Assembly (NCBI GenBank): GCA_009823505.1
Contig: VZQC01001008.1
Location: 3,415,648-3,479,647 of the forward strand
Direction: 5' to 3'
DNA: 64,000 nucleotides
DNA from: Rhizomys pruinosus
Lineage: Eukaryota; Chordata; Mammalia; Rodentia; Spalacidae
Both the position numbers and the translations under genes were made by a program. The number at the start of each line of letters is the position of its first letter. Position 1 is the first letter of the stretch. Below the pieces are notes generated by a model. That model did not search any database. It worked only from the letters and a program-made list of their open reading frames with translations, and had not been told where the DNA came from. Of this stretch, positions 1 through 14,720 are shown one piece after another.

Positions 1-1841
1 TCTGAGTCACAAAAGAAACCCCAGCACTCTTAGGGACACACATATTATTAGTTACTACACCTTTAAAGTATCTTGTTCAGCATGAAGGCATGAAAAGTAA
101 AACTTTGAAAAAACTTCTTAAAGATTATATTTAATAAATAATTTTAAGGAACCATTTATGCAAAAACTTGAATAAATTACTGAAAACTCCACAGGTTGTG
201 GAATAATTAAAAACAAAAAGGAATTATAGGAGATAGTCAGTCATTTTATTATCATTTTCCAAACAAGTAAAAAAAAAATCCCCTTCCCATCTTTTTAAAA
301 TTTTTATTTTTTGCTTTTGCTGCTCTGGATGTGGGGGTCGGGGGAGACGAAGCGTACTCTGAGGAGGCTAGGCTGGCTCCAGGGACAGCCAGAGCCACCT
401 TCTGCATTTTCTGAGGATAAGCTGACAAGGCAAGGTGCTTTCTCCTGTTTTAGGGTTACCAGGGCTAAGCTAAAGCTCTCACAAGTAGGAAAGTATTCTT
501 TTGTCAGTGAGGATTTTACCCATCTTATCTGAATTTCCTGGAAGCGATCTCTCTGTAGTAAAGCAGGTTAGCTCTTCAGGCTCCTGGGCCAGGAATGGTG
601 GTCTGCAGAGGTAATCTTGGAAGGAAGAGGCTGCATATTGCTGCTCAAAACAGGGTAGCTAAGGACACATTAATTTTTAAATTTTCCTCAAGAAATGTAG
701 GAGGCACCAAAAAGGAGACTGCTCAGAGACTGGGCTGCTCCCTCAGTGTGGCATGGAGCCAGGGGCAGGGGCGCCTGTCCTGGGGAGGAGGCTCCACCAG
801 CAGAGCCCTTTTACCTGGCTAAACCCAGACAGATGCAGGTGGGTTGGGGTGGTTTCCTTCATTCCCCGCTTCTCTCGGCCCCTTCCCTATGGAAGGAGGC
901 CAGGCCGGGTTCAAAGCAGCTCAAGGGGGGCTGACACAGTGACGGAGGGGTCAATTCTGTCCCCTCTCCTGGGGCACGGATGTGATGTCATCTCCCAAGG
1001 GGCCCTTCAGCGACAGCTCACTCACTGTTAGAATCTTCAGAGGAGAAATATGAGCAGGCTGTCACACTGGCTCATACAGGGCCGATCCGAATTGACTTCA
1101 GGGCCCCGCTTTCTGGACCCCAAGTGTCTTTGGGCAGCTCCTGTTCCCCTGAGCTGCCCAGCACCGGGGAGCCATCGTTACACCTCACCGTGCCCCGAGA
1201 GGTAGGTTGTCCGGTGCCCCTTCTGTGGTGGTCGCCCGCGGCTTGGATGGCAGTGTGATGTTGCTCCAGCCGGGGGCTGTGGGAGGAGGTTTTGCTTGTG
1301 AAATGGAGCCGGGTTCCTAAAGGACCAGAGTGAGCACTATAGCGTCAGCGGTTAGCAAGATGCCTGCTCCAGGTCTCCAGGGACCCAGATGGGGAAGCAG
1401 GTGGGCCCGCGGAGGGGGCTCCACCCCAGGCCGGGCTGCGCCTTTCTTCTGAACCCTGGGTGCTACCAACTGCACGCAAGTGACCGCTACCTGGAAGAGG
1501 TCAGTCGATAGGTTAGGGGAAAAAAAAGCATGTAAAACACTCCCTTCTAAAAACAAAGGGCTGCGATTTTATTTCTCGTATAGAGGAACAAAAATACTCT
1601 TGCAATGGCTATTGAGTTTCCACAGGTACGAGGCAGATGCTAGGCTAGCACACCCACTTCCAACAGTATGACTTGTTTCCTATCCGTCTACTACCTGAGT
1701 GACGTCAGTGTAGGTTCAGGCACCATTAGGAACGTTAGACCAAACACGTACACGGCACTGACCGAGGAGGCGCCAGCCCTTCGGTTGACCAGAGCAAGTA
1801 AAAAAAAGACACCGACAGAATGGAAAAGCAGTCTGGGGCGC
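1..1841 (-). other. Otud7a: Otud7a 3' UTR and possible downstream flank
   Basis: This is the sequence after the Otud7a stop codon (TCA on the plus strand at 1842-1844). No other gene or SINE is recognisable here. AATAAA hexamers on the minus strand (TTTATT on plus) lie near 1567-1572, 303-308 and 245-250. Any of these could be a polyadenylation signal, but the sequence does not say which is used. The human gene has a long 3' UTR, so the transcript may run past base 1. Confidence 0.6.
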
Positions 1842-3311
1842 TCAGGGCCGGGCCGCGCGCGCCTCGCGCCGCCGCCGCAGCTCCTCGCGGTAGCAGTAGG
1901 AGCAGAAGTGCTCGGTCTCGGCGCGGCCGTAGAACGCGCAGTTCTCGCGCAGGCAGCGGCGCTGCGCCGGCCCCGGGAGCCCGCGGCCGCCCTCACTGTT
2001 CGAGCGCGGGGCCGGCGCGTCGGCGTCGGCGAACTCCAGGCCGTCTCGGGCGGCGCCGAATCCGTTGGTGTAGGTCTGCGACTTGTGCTCGGCCGGCCCC
2101 GCGGCGTCCGCACCGCCGGGTATGGCGGTGGGCACCGCGCGCGCCAGCGACTCCACGGTGTTGACCGTGCGCATCGCGGCGCGCGCCGGGCTGTAGCTCT
2201 GCGACGACAGCGAGCGGTTCTGCTGCGGGTACGTGGCGCACGGCCGCAGCGCGCCCACGGCCGGCGCGCACGCCTCGTCCCGGGCCGCCGCCTGCACGTG
2301 GATGACGCTCTGGCGCGCGGGTGCGGGCGGGCTGCGGCCTGGGGCGGGTCCACTGCTGCCCGCGCGCCGCCCTCCGCCACCCGGGCCTGGGGACGCCGCG
2401 CCGCCCGCCGCCCGCAATCCCCGCGTCCCTCCGGCTCCGGGGCTCGGCCGCTCCTTGAGCTTGAGCACCAGCTGCGTGGGCTGCGCAACCTGCGGGCCCG
2501 GAGAGGCGCGCTCTGGGCCCGGCGCGCCCTCGGCCTCAGGTCTGCGTGCTGGCCGCTTGGCTGTGGCCGTGGCCGTGGCCGTGGCTGTAGCCGTGGCGGT
2601 GGCGGTGGCGGTGGCGGCGGCCGTGGCGGCGGCGGCCGCAGCGTCCCGGCGCCGCTGCTCCTGCTCGGCGCTGAAGCGCTCCTGCGCGCTGGTTAGGTAG
2701 TAGCCGATCATCTCCTCGTGGAACTGGTGCCGGTGGCTGGTGAGCAGCAGGCCGGCGAAGATGAACTTTCGCTCCCCTTGCATGGCCGCGCGCAGGATGT
2801 TGAGGCTCAGCTTCACGTCCGTGCTGTACTTCCAGGCGTCGCTCCTTGGCCCGCTGCCCTTCTCGGCCGGCGATGCACCCGCCACCTTGTCCGTGGGCGA
2901 CGGAGTGGTTTTCTCCGACGGCGAGGTGCTAGCAGAGGCACCCGATTCCTCCTTGCTGCCTTTGCGCGACTTGGACTTCTTGCCGCGCTCGGCCGCGTCA
3001 CCGTTCTTACCGTTGGAGGAGTTGGCTCGGCCCATCTTACCGTGCACCAGGCCACCCAGACCACCCATGTTTTTCTTCAGCTTGATCCCCAGCGTCTTGC
3101 TGAAGCTCCCCAGCTTGTTGGCCACGGAGTCAGCGCGGGTCTTGTCTTTGTCCTTGCGCTGCTTCTCCTTCTCCTTGTCCTTACCGTTCTTGCCGTTATT
3201 GCTGTTGGAGTTGCTGCACACAGAGTCGCGGTCCGAGTCGAGGGATTCTGCCAGGGACTGCACATCCTCCCCGGCTGAGGCCGTCGGAGATTCTGGCTGT
3301 GCCAGGGGAGC
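1842..3311 (-). CDS. Otud7a: Otud7a last coding exon (C-terminal half, A20-type zinc finger)
   Basis: This is the final coding exon of OTU deubiquitinase 7A, 489 codons plus a TGA stop. It starts in phase 0 at GCT (APLAQPESP) after a clean acceptor (polypyrimidine then ATAG, plus-strand CT at 3312-3313). In order the product shows a Ser/Asn-rich stretch ([12 protein letters not shown]), basic Lys/Arg-rich runs that could act in nuclear import, and the conserved block [17 protein letters not shown]. That block runs on through [21 protein letters not shown]. Next come an all Ala/Thr tract (2559-2642), Pro/Gly-rich low-complexity sequence, and a C-terminal A20-type zinc finger with four cysteines spaced C-x4-C-x11-C-x2-C (CLRENC...FCSYC). 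The A20 finger is a known ubiquitin-binding module in this family. The C-terminus ([15 protein letters not shown]) fits OTUD7A better than OTUD7B as I remember them. The exon is very GC-rich, so the opposite strand is also open over long stretches. Confidence 0.93.
   Translation of the reverse strand, partial: APLAQPESPTASAGEDVQSLAESLDSDRDSVCSNSNSNNGKNGKDKEKEKQRKDKDKTRADSVANKLGSFSKTLGIKLKKNMGGLGGLVHGKMGRANSSNGKNGDAAERGKKSKSRKGSKEESGASASTSPSEKTTPSPTDKVAGASPAEKGSGPRSDAWKYSTDVKLSLNILRAAMQGERKFIFAGLLLTSHRHQFHEEMIGYYLTSAQERFSAEQEQRRRDAAAAAATAAATATATATATATATATATAKRPARRPEAEGAPGPERASPGPQVAQPTQLVLKLKERPSPGAGGTRGLRAAGGAASPGPGGGGRRAGSSGPAPGRSPPAPARQSVIHVQAAARDEACAPAVGALRPCATYPQQNRSLSSQSYSPARAAMRTVNTVESLARAVPTAIPGGADAAGPAEHKSQTYTNGFGAARDGLEFADADAPAPRSNSEGGRGLPGPAQRRCLRENCAFYGRAETEHFCSYCYREELRRRREARAARP
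2559..2642 (-). repeat. Otud7a: Ala/Thr codon repeat inside Otud7a
   Basis: Twenty-eight consecutive codons encode only alanine and threonine. Six Ala come first, then Thr and three Ala, then nine strict Thr-Ala pairs made of ACC/ACG/ACA and GCC/GCT codons. It behaves as a coding hexanucleotide repeat (GCCACC or GCCACG). From memory the human protein has mainly alanines here, so the alternating Thr looks lineage-specific. Confidence 0.9.
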
Positions 3312-6418
<3,107 letters not shown>

Positions 6419-7144
6419 TCAGGCGACTTTCTGTGGTGCCAAGCCTGCTGGAACCTGGGCGCCACGGGACCCCGACCCTACTCACTGGGAGCTCACCTGT
6501 GCAGTGCACAGAAGGTTCACAAACACAAAGCCAGGTGGTGGAGTCCAGGAAGGCGGGGCTCAGGACTCCAAGAAGGCAGCGTGGCTGAAGCGCTTGTAGA
6601 AGGCTCATGGAGACGGAGCCTTCCTTGGATGTCAAGGCCATGAGTGGCGGGACGCAGTTGCAGCCACTGGCCCGCCATTTCTCAGAGGGGCAGGCTCATT
6701 ACAAAGCATCTTGACTGAGGCACACTGGCCTCAGATATCGGAGGGGATGAGGTGGATGGGGGTCCTCCACAGGGGCACTGCTAAGAGTTTCTAAGCAGCC
6801 CTCATAGCCAGCAAAGGGAACCCCTAATGTTACACCCTCTTCCTCCTAGGGGTGTGGTCAGGGATAATGAACAGGAGGAAGTGGGTTGATGGCTTCCCCA
6901 ATTCTACCTTCCCAAGGAGCCCCAGCCTCTTTTGAAGGCCTCTGCTTAGTGCACGACCCCTTTGGAGTCTCACCACAGTAGAGAAAGAAAGCAGAGAAGC
7001 CCAGCTCAGGGGCTCTGGTCGCTGCTTTGTTACTTCACTTGCCACAGCCTATGATTCATGCCAGTGGTGCCATGGCGAACAACAGGGAAACAAATACAGA
7101 AAATCCAGGAACTTTGAGTAAGTAGCAGCTTTTCTAAAAAATTG

Positions 7145-7391
7145 GATGGAGAGATGGCCTAGCGGTTAAGAGCGCCTACCGCTCTTGCAGAGGACCCGGG
7201 TTCGATCCCCAGCACCCACATGGCGGCCGAGAACCGTCTGAAACTCCAATTCCAGGAGAACTCCAGTTCCAGGGGAATCCGACACCCTCTTCTGACCTCT
7301 GCGGCATTGCATGACACGGGTGCACAAATTGCATGCAGACAGTACATTCATACACATACAGAAATAAAGAAATAAAATTAAAAAAAAAAAA
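7145..7391 (+). mobile_element. B2 SINE
   Basis: This is a full-length B2. It has a tRNA-like head with box A (gcctagcggttaagagc) and box B (gggttcgatcccc), then the B2 body, AATAAA motifs and an A-tail. A target-site duplication aaaaaattgga flanks it at 7136-7146 and after the tail. Confidence 0.93.
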
Positions 7392-8837
7392 TTGGACAAT
7401 TGACTCAATGCTGCCCTCCAGTGTTGCTAAGGAGAATTGTGAGTGCAAATCTCAGTCCCTAATCCTTCCCATCTTTTAAACAGAAAAGGGCAGCTCTGCA
7501 GACCATTGGCTAGCTCATGGGTTTTCATTGCATGTGCACGGTTTGGTTTGGGAGGTAGGGGAATCTCCTCTTGCCTCTCAGCTTCTGATTCGATGTGGCC
7601 TCCCTTTCCTGAGTTGAGCTGCAGAGTAGACTGCTGGGCGCCAGCCACTAACTGGTGATGCCCAGAAGCCTGCCCATGAGTCAGCAGGCAAAGAGGGAGG
7701 GCTTAAGCCTGGAGCTCCCCTGGTCTGGCTTGGGGTGGCAGAGGCTTTCTTTACCAACACTGTTTCTAAGATTCACGAGAACAGCATGGTTCCTGGAGCT
7801 GTGTACACTTGCACAGGGCAGTCCGTCAACCCAAGAGTCCAGGGTAAAGTCGAAGAACTACATTGTAAATGTGCCTTCCCATGTGCCTTCCCAGGGCTCT
7901 TGAAGTCAGGTGGTTTTGGAAAATAAGCAATAGTCTATCAGAAACAGTTCCTGTGGGTATAATTTGGGTATTTTGGGGTTGCCTGTCTACCCCTTTCCTG
8001 GGGCAGAGCTGTTTGAGGAAATACTGTTCTCAGCATTTTTTTTTTGGTGGGGGGGCATTTGCCTAGCTGGAGTGCATGGGCTGAGAGTAAAGCAATGTGG
8101 GACTTCCTGAGGACCGTGGTCAGGATTGGGGGCCCACTTCCCCTTCCGTCCATGTCTCCTGTGGAAGGTGGTGGAACTACAAAATGGCAAGGGTAGGGTC
8201 TTGAACTCCACTTGGGGAAGAACTTCCTACCAATCAGAAAACCTATTACAGATTTTATTAGTTTGGGAACCCGGCCTCCACTGTGGTAAGTCACTGTGGT
8301 TTTGGTTCCTTTTGTACAAATCACCTAAAAACTAGGGCACCCCATCATCCCACCTTCCTGTTTTGGGACTCCTGGGAATGCTTACTCTCAGCAGATGGTC
8401 TGCAACAGGTTCTCCAGGTCTCTCCACTCTGAGAAGATGAATGGAATACACCTGAAGGTGTTAGTGCCTGCTGCCTAGAAAGATCCTGAGTCTCTCAGCC
8501 CAGATGTTGGTGGGGTGAAGGGTAGGTCTTGAGAGAAGGGCTAGGGACAGGTGGTTGCTCATAGCTGATCTTGGCAGAGGGTTAGCTGTGGCCTGTTTGA
8601 GGGCTGAGGAAAGGGAGAGAACCAGAAACGCCCCAGAACCAGCCTCTCAACTGCGCTGTATGGCTGTATGTCTTTCTCTACCTGTCAGCAAACACACTGA
8701 AAATTGGCTCTTGGACACCTGGTTCTACCCACAAGACACATGGGCGCATGGCACCATGCCACCTGGTGGCAAATGTTGAGAATTGCAAATAATTTCAAAA
8801 TAGGCCTGAAAGGATTTGCTCTTTTTTTTTTCCAAAA

Positions 8838-9048
8838 TATTTTTTGATTTATTTTTATTTTGTGTATGAGTGTTATACCTGCATGTGTGAAAGTGCACTA
8901 ATGCTGTTCAATGCTCATTGATGTCAGAAGAGAGCATTGGATCCTCTGGAACCGGAGTTAGCCACTGAGTGAGTGCTGGGGTTAGAAAACCCATGTCTTC
9001 TGCAGGAACAGTCAGTGCTCTTAACCACTGAGCTATCTTTCCTCCCCC
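8838..9048 (-). mobile_element. B2/B3-type SINE, diverged, antisense
   Basis: On the minus strand it reads as a tRNA-like head (tcagtggttaagagcactg equivalent near 9015-9040), then a B2-type body with recognisable gaggtcag-like and cacatg-like segments. It is clearly more diverged than the other B2 copies. Confidence 0.65.
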
Positions 9049-9460
9049 ACCTTCATTTTTGAAAAGGCTCTTCTCATTTAGCAGGTAAGCCTACAGGTAC
9101 TATTTCAATCTAGCCCAAGAATACTTAGAATACCCATTTTCCAAAACAGAATGGGTATTTCTGTTTGAGATGACCATAGTTGTTGCCCTATTACAATACA
9201 GAAAAATTTACAGCTGCCTTTTAGCCCATGACAAAGCTAAGGAAAGACATATGCCTCCAAGGAGTGATAGACGTATTAGGTAGGCCTGACTCAGACCCCA
9301 GTAGGAAGAATTAAGCTAAAGTGTTATACTCATGAAGGAAGAGTGTTAAGCAGTGAATTATGCAGACCCTTCCTCCAGGGGAAGATAGAAAGGAAATTTG
9401 GGACCACTTACAGGCTCCTGTCCACAGGACCTAGCTTCGTGCTTACAAAAATGATGGGCA

Positions 9461-9675
9461 AGGGGTGGAGGAGATGCTGAGTTGTTAAAGTGCTTGCTGC
9501 ACAAGCATGAGGACCTTAGTTCAATGCTCAGCATCCATATAAAAGCCCATTGCTGAAATATATGTCTATAATACAGGTACTGGGGAATCAGGGACAGCAG
9601 GATACCTGGAGCTTGCTGGCCATTTAGCCAAGTCGTCAAGCTCAGTGAGAGACCCTGTTTCAAAAAATAAGATGG
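9461..9675 (+). mobile_element. B3 SINE, 5' part (split by B2)
   Basis: A diverged tRNA-like head is followed by the B3-specific middle (acctggagcttgctggcc and agtgagagaccctgtttc). The rest of the B3 (gaggaagatacc and a CA-rich tail) continues after the inserted B2, at 9894-9985. Confidence 0.7.
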
Positions 9676-9677
9676 TT

Positions 9678-9888
9678 GGGGCTGGAGAGATGGCTCAGTG
9701 GTTAAGTGGACTGACTGCTCTTGGAGAGGACCTGTTTTGGTTCCCAGCACCCACATGGTGCCTAACAACCAACTGAATCTCCAGTTCCAGGAGACCCAAT
9801 GCCCCCTTCTAGCCTCTGCAGGCATTGTACCACATGGGAGCACTTACATGCAGGCAAAAGACATATAAAACAACAACAACAAAAATAA
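9678..9888 (+). mobile_element. B2 SINE inserted in a B3
   Basis: It starts ggggctggagagatggctca and ends in a CAA/AAT-rich tail. It interrupts the B3: flanks aaaataagatgg and aaaataaataatatgg look like the target-site duplication. The head is typical, but box B is altered (ttttggttcc). Confidence 0.85.
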
Positions 9889-9893
9889 ATAAT

Positions 9894-9985
9894 ATGGAGA
9901 TCAACTGAGGAAGATACCCAGCAGTGACTTTTGGCTTCATAAACATGAGTACATATGCATATCCGCACACACGAGTACATACATG
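9894..9985 (+). mobile_element. B3 SINE, 3' part
   Basis: This is the continuation of the B3 that begins at 9461. It has the gaggaagatacc segment and a CA-rich, alternating purine-pyrimidine end. The inserted B2 separates it from its head. Confidence 0.6.
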
Positions 9986-10665
9986 GCAAAAATTCTATGG
10001 AAGTGTTCTCCACAGAGCTTTCTGTTCCCTCTCCAGTAATGAACAAGAGCTTAAATTAGAGAGTTCATGGCCACCAACACTGGGCATTGAGGACAGTGTT
10101 CTGTGTTATTATGATTAAACACCTGTGTCTTATTCAAGTACACATCTTTGTCCTTCAGGAGGGGGGTGCCTCGACTTATCTGTCTGATTCAACAGATTCA
10201 AACCAGAACACCAAAGAACAAACAGAAGGAAAGATGTGTCTATTTCCAGGAATGAGGTGATTTACTTTGTCTACTGGCTTAAGAAGACCCTGTTTCAACA
10301 ACAATAACAACAACAACAATCATGAGGAAGAAAAGAGAAGAAAACTCTATTGTACTGCAAGACGCAAATCAGTTGACAGAACTAGACTCTATGCAGATGT
10401 CAGGAGCACTGCTGCTCAGTTCTGAGAAGGCCTTTATATGTCCTGTGCTTGCTTCAATGACACTGTTACTAAGATAGCATTCTGAGAGGCAGCTTGCCTT
10501 TTGGCCCCTTAAAGATTCCACTTCTTTTCTTTTATCTGTTTTTTTTTTTTTTACCATAAAATCATTATGTTATCAGAGACAATGACAAGGGGGCCAATTT
10601 TCTAGAAAGACATGATACCACCATATGTAGGTATGCCTCTCACATTGCTGCAGTGTTAAAGAAAA

Positions 10666-10742
10666 TACAGTCATCCATGTCCCATGATCCCCAGTAGAGG
10701 CCTAAAACTGTAGAAGGTACCAACTGAGATATAACAAGTGTT
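10666..10742 (+). mobile_element. Tigger1/MER2-like DNA transposon fragment
   Basis: A short stretch (acagtcatccatgtcccatg, then gatgcc/gaggcctaaaactgtag) resembles the terminal region of TcMar-Tigger elements (MER2/Tigger1) as I remember it. It is short and diverged. Confidence 0.35.
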
Positions 10743-10751
10743 GAAGCTACT

Positions 10752-10881
10752 GTTTTTGAGAGAGAGAAAGGGTTTCCCTGTAGGCACAGCTGGCTTGGAA
10801 CTTGTTATGTAAACCCAGCTGGCCTCGATCTGCCTCTGCCTCCTGAGTGCCTAGATTAAAGGTGAACACTACTCTGCCTGG
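10752..10881 (-). mobile_element. B1 SINE, antisense
   Basis: On the plus strand it reads as B1 antisense: a T/G-rich start, then gtttccctgtaggcac, gctggcttggaacttg, and ctgcctctgcctcctgagtg. It is moderately diverged. Confidence 0.8.
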
Positions 10882-10892
10882 GGAATTGAATT

Positions 10893-11085
10893 ATTTTATT
10901 TTTTATTTCTGTGTTTCAGTGTTTTGCCTGTGTGTATGTTAGTGCACCCATGTCATACAATGGCCATGGAGGCTAGGAGAAGACATCAGATACCCTGGAA
11001 TTGTAATTATAAACAACAGTTAGTTGCCATGTGGATGCTGGGAACAAACCTGGATCCAGCCATCTCTTTAGCCCCTGAGCAGTGA
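10893..11085 (-). mobile_element. B2-like SINE, antisense, diverged
   Basis: It is B2 antisense with recognisable gtgcacccatgtcatacaat and gatgctgggaacaaacctgg segments, ending in agccatctctttagcccc. It directly follows the B1 at 10752. Confidence 0.75.
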
Positions 11086-11689
11086 ATTTGAAACAGCAAA
11101 TTGCCAAGTTACAGACAGGTAGAAATGAGGGGCACCATGCAGGTTTCTCTGCTTGATCTTAGTGCAGAGATGAGCTCTTTTAAGAGGGAAATGCTAAAAA
11201 TTTAAAAAGCCAAGCAAACCAAACCCCATAATTGAGATGAAGAGTAGCTTTGCAGGGCTGGTCAGTCTACTTTCTACAACTGAGTAAAGCATCTGTGAAC
11301 ATCAAGATGGGCCAGTTAGAATCACCTATGCAATATGGAGTAGAAAAGGAGGCTGGGACAGAGCATGGAAGCAATGGGGAACAGTTACAACCAGCAAAGA
11401 TGTGTGTCAATGTCATCCCAGAGGAGTGCTAGGACCAGGTAGAGGAAATATTTTTAAAAAGGGTGAGATTTTTCTAAAATTAACACCACCACCATCGATC
11501 TGTGAATCTGAGAAAACACTACATAGGAAAAATAACAGCAGTAAAACAACAGAAACATTTCTGTCCAAAGCACTTTAAAACTGAAATGGCAAAACGAATT
11601 CCATTTTGCTCTAGCTGGCCTTTGCTTTACCCAGTGTTTTTGCCCAGCTATTCCTACTGCGGCCACCAGGCGGAATGTCTCATGCTGGC

Positions 11690-12059
11690 AGTTTCAGGGA
11701 GCACTGTTTCTCCAATACTGGGAAACCTGGCCAGGTAGCCCACCCTCCCTCCCCGCTATACTGCATCTCTACGGAGCCCATTGTTTTTCCTAATTGAATC
11801 TTTTTGTTAACTGAAAACCTGTTTGTTAACTGACCTGTCCCTGGTTTGGTGTAACTATGGTGATTTGATGTAACAATGGCTACTGGCCATTTCCCCTGGT
11901 ATGATGTCACTATGATTTTAAGCTTTATAAACCCTGCCCTGCCTCTCCTTGGGGTTGAGAGTTCTTTTGGGAATTCTTTGACTGCTGGCTATTAATAAAG
12001 GACTCTCAATTCTACCATTACTATGTGGCGTTTCCCCGTGCCTCTTGCTCAGTATTACA
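11690..12059 (+). mobile_element. Solo-LTR-like element
   Basis: The block has LTR architecture: a TATA box (TATAAA at 11926-11931), a polyadenylation hexamer (AATAAA at 11994-11999) 63 bp further, and a C/T-rich U5-like stretch ending near attaca at 12059. No gag or primer site follows, so a solo LTR is the simplest reading. The family is not identified (ERV1 or ERVK), and the left border is uncertain. Confidence 0.5.
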
Positions 12060-12652
12060 AAACTTTCGAAAGCTGAAGCCAGAAAAAAGATGTTAGTGCA
12101 GAGTAACCAAGTTAAGAATTACAGCAGACATCCATGGTGAAACAGATAAGGCAGGAGACAGCCATGTGGCATCTTTAAGATGATGCAAAAAAAAAATTGC
12201 TAACTCTGTTCCTATCAAAGATATCTCCGAAACATAAAGGAGATTCACAGGCTTTCTCAAAGAAAAATGAACCAATTCACAGCTTGCTTGTCTGTACCCA
12301 GGAATGTTAAGAAAAATCCTTCAAGAAGAAGAAATATGGTATCAGTAATAATTTGGATTTATACAATTAAGAGGGACAGAAATGGAACAAGTGAAGGTGA
12401 AAGTAAAATTCTTTTTTCTCTTCCTTGTAGTAACTCTGAGATAACCACGTGCCTGAAACAAAGATTGCAGTACTGCATTGTGTGTTGTGTTCACGGCTAG
12501 TGGAAAAGTGAGTTGACAAGGATCAGGGACAGAATTCCAGGGGAACATTTTCCCATAACACAGGATGTAGACAATATCACTCTAGCAGAATTTCATTCAA
12601 GATTCTTATTGTAAACCTTAGGTAACTTGCTAATAAGTAATAATAGGTGAAT

Positions 12653-12868
12653 GGGGGTTAGAGAGTTGGTTCAGCAGTTATGAGCATTGGATGCTCTTAT
12701 AGAGGGTCTGGGCTTGGCTCCAGAATCTGCATGGGGGCTAAGAACTATCTGTTACTCCAGTTCCAGAGGATTGTATGATGCCCTCTTCTGGCTTCCATGG
12801 GCATTGTGCACACATGGTACAGTTACATACATGCAGACAAAACACTCACACACATAAAATTTAAAAAC
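12653..12868 (+). mobile_element. B2-like SINE, diverged
   Basis: It starts gggggttagagagttggttc, has a B2 body (atgccctcttctggcttcc), and ends in a CA-rich and A-rich tail. It is an older copy than those at 7145 or 14229. Confidence 0.75.
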
Positions 12869-13128
12869 AGACAATCTGTATAGATGGAGACACTAAGTAG
12901 AACAATTAATATGAAATAAGAAAGCAGAAGAAAAATAAAAAGGACAGATGGAACAAATAGAAAAAATCTAGCAGATGGTGGGTTTTAACCTTCCACATCA
13001 TTCATATGAATAATGCAAATAAGTCAAAATCATCCAAAAATAAAATCATGAGACTGGAATTAAAGTAAAGCAAATCCCAAGTATACACTGTCAACAAGAA
13101 CTCCATTATAAACTAAAGACGTAGTTTA

Positions 13129-13280
13129 AGCCAGGTGTGGTGTCATACACCTTTAATCCCAGTACTCAGGAGGCAGAAGCAGGTGGATCTCTGTGACTTC
13201 AAGGTCAGCCTGGTCTACAAAACAACTCCAGGCCAGCTGGGACTAAAGGGAGACCCTGCCTCAAAAAGAAAAAAAAAAAG
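13129..13280 (+). mobile_element. B1 SINE
   Basis: This is a full-length B1: agccaggtgtggtgtcatac, cctttaatcccag, a right half gctgggactaaagggagacc, then an A-rich tail. Confidence 0.9.
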
Positions 13281-13439
13281 TTTAAAAGACACTGTAATAC
13301 AAAGATCTAGATTAAGCCATGGTAATGGCAAAGAAGGGTTCAGAAGAACTGTTACAAAGACTGTCACACATTGATAGAGGGTCTAGTTCTCCAGACACAT
13401 ATGCATGCTTCTAATTACATTGTTTCAAAGTGCCCACAG

Positions 13440-13735
13440 CAAATATAGTGACCGTCTTAAGCTGCATCCCAAGGCTCCAGTGGATGCCTGAACTAAACTA
13501 TATAGTTTACTTCACACACTACATGAACACATCTATTATGGAGTCTAGTTAGTACATTAGGCACAGTAAGAAAGTCACAATAACTAACATCATAGAATGG
13601 TGTAACAGTATACTGAAATAAAAGCTATGTGAATGAGGTTTCTCTGTTTATTTCTGGAATTTTCCATTTAATATTTTCAGACCATAGCTGATCAAGGATG
13701 TCTGGAACAGTAGAAAGTGAGCTAGGGATAACCAC
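13440..13735 (+). mobile_element. Tigger1/MER2 DNA transposon fragment
   Basis: Segments at about 13480 (gtggatgcctgaac), 13555 (ttaggcacagtaagaaag), 13620 (aaaagctatgtgaatgaggt) and 13660 (tggaattttccatttaatat) match the terminal region of Tigger1/MER2 as I remember it. It carries no coding capacity. This class predates rodents, so a decayed copy is expected. Confidence 0.55.
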
Positions 13736-14228
13736 CAAACTAACAAAGATGGGAGGAGAAATGGATGAACATGTTCCAAGTGGAGATTGCCACGCTTGTC
13801 ATGGCTGATAACAGAGCCTTAGACCAAAATTAGCAAGGCCCTGAGCCATACTTTTGAAAGATCTGAACTGATGCTGTTTCTGGAGCCCAGAACAAGCAGA
13901 ACACATGTTCTGTGTATGTGCTCATGTAATGGTCATGAGGAAAGAAACATTCTTTAATAATCTTTGCAAACTTTAAAGAACAGAAATTACCAAAAGCTTG
14001 TTCCCAGATTCTAAATGAACAAAATTATAAACCAATAAATAGCAAGTATTTGAGGAACACTCAAATATTTGGAAGTTAAACATGCTTCTAAATAATCCAT
14101 AGAAAGAAAGGTCAGAAATTAAAGCATAGTTTGAACAGTATGGAAGGAGAGACACAGCATATCAAAATGTGTTTGATGTAGCAACAGCAGCATCCATGTC
14201 CCAGCTCTAGCATTAAAATGCTCATGTT

Positions 14229-14480
14229 GGGGCTGGAGAGATAGCCTAGTGGTTAAGAGCACTGACTGCTCTTGCAGAGGACCCGGGTTCGATCCCCAGC
14301 ACCCACATGGCGGCTAAGAACCATCTGTAACTCCAATTCTAGGAAAACGCCAGTTTTCTGAATCTGAGACCCTCTTCTGACCTCTGCGGCATTGCACGAC
14401 ATGGGTGCACAAACCTACAAGCGGACAGTACATTCATACACATCCAAAAATAAAAATTAAATTAAAAAAATTTAAAAAAA
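14229..14480 (+). mobile_element. B2 SINE
   Basis: This is a full-length B2 with intact box A and box B, and an A/T-rich tail. The flank taaaatgctcatgtt occurs directly before it (about 14213-14228) and directly after it (about 14481), as a target-site duplication. Confidence 0.93.
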
Positions 14481-14720
14481 TAAAATGCTCATGTTGTGGG
14501 GTGGGGGAGTTGAGAGGGGGACATGGGTCTAGATTTGATTTGTAACATAATCTTGTACAAAAAATATATATACATAAAATAAAAAAATAAAAATAAAAAA
14601 TAAAATGCTCATGTTGTGGGGTGGGGGAGTTGAGAGGGGGACATGGGTCTAGATTTGATTTGTAACATAATCTTGTACAAAAAATATATATACATAAAAT
14701 AAAAAAAAATGCTCATGTTA
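14481..14720 (+). repeat. 120-bp tandem duplication of an L1 3' tail
   Basis: Two copies of a roughly 105-bp L1-3'-end-like sequence (G-rich gtggggtgggggagttgag, then agatttgatttgtaac and an A-rich tail) lie head to tail, 120 bp apart. Apart from a few tail bases they are identical. The motif aaaatgctcatgtt precedes each copy and also follows the second, so with the copy upstream of the B2 it occurs four times. Confidence 0.85.

Noticed and set aside
7145..7220. tRNA gene suggested by box A and box B
   Set aside because: The boxes belong to the tRNA-derived head of a B2 SINE. No tRNA cloverleaf end is present. The same holds for the other B2 heads.
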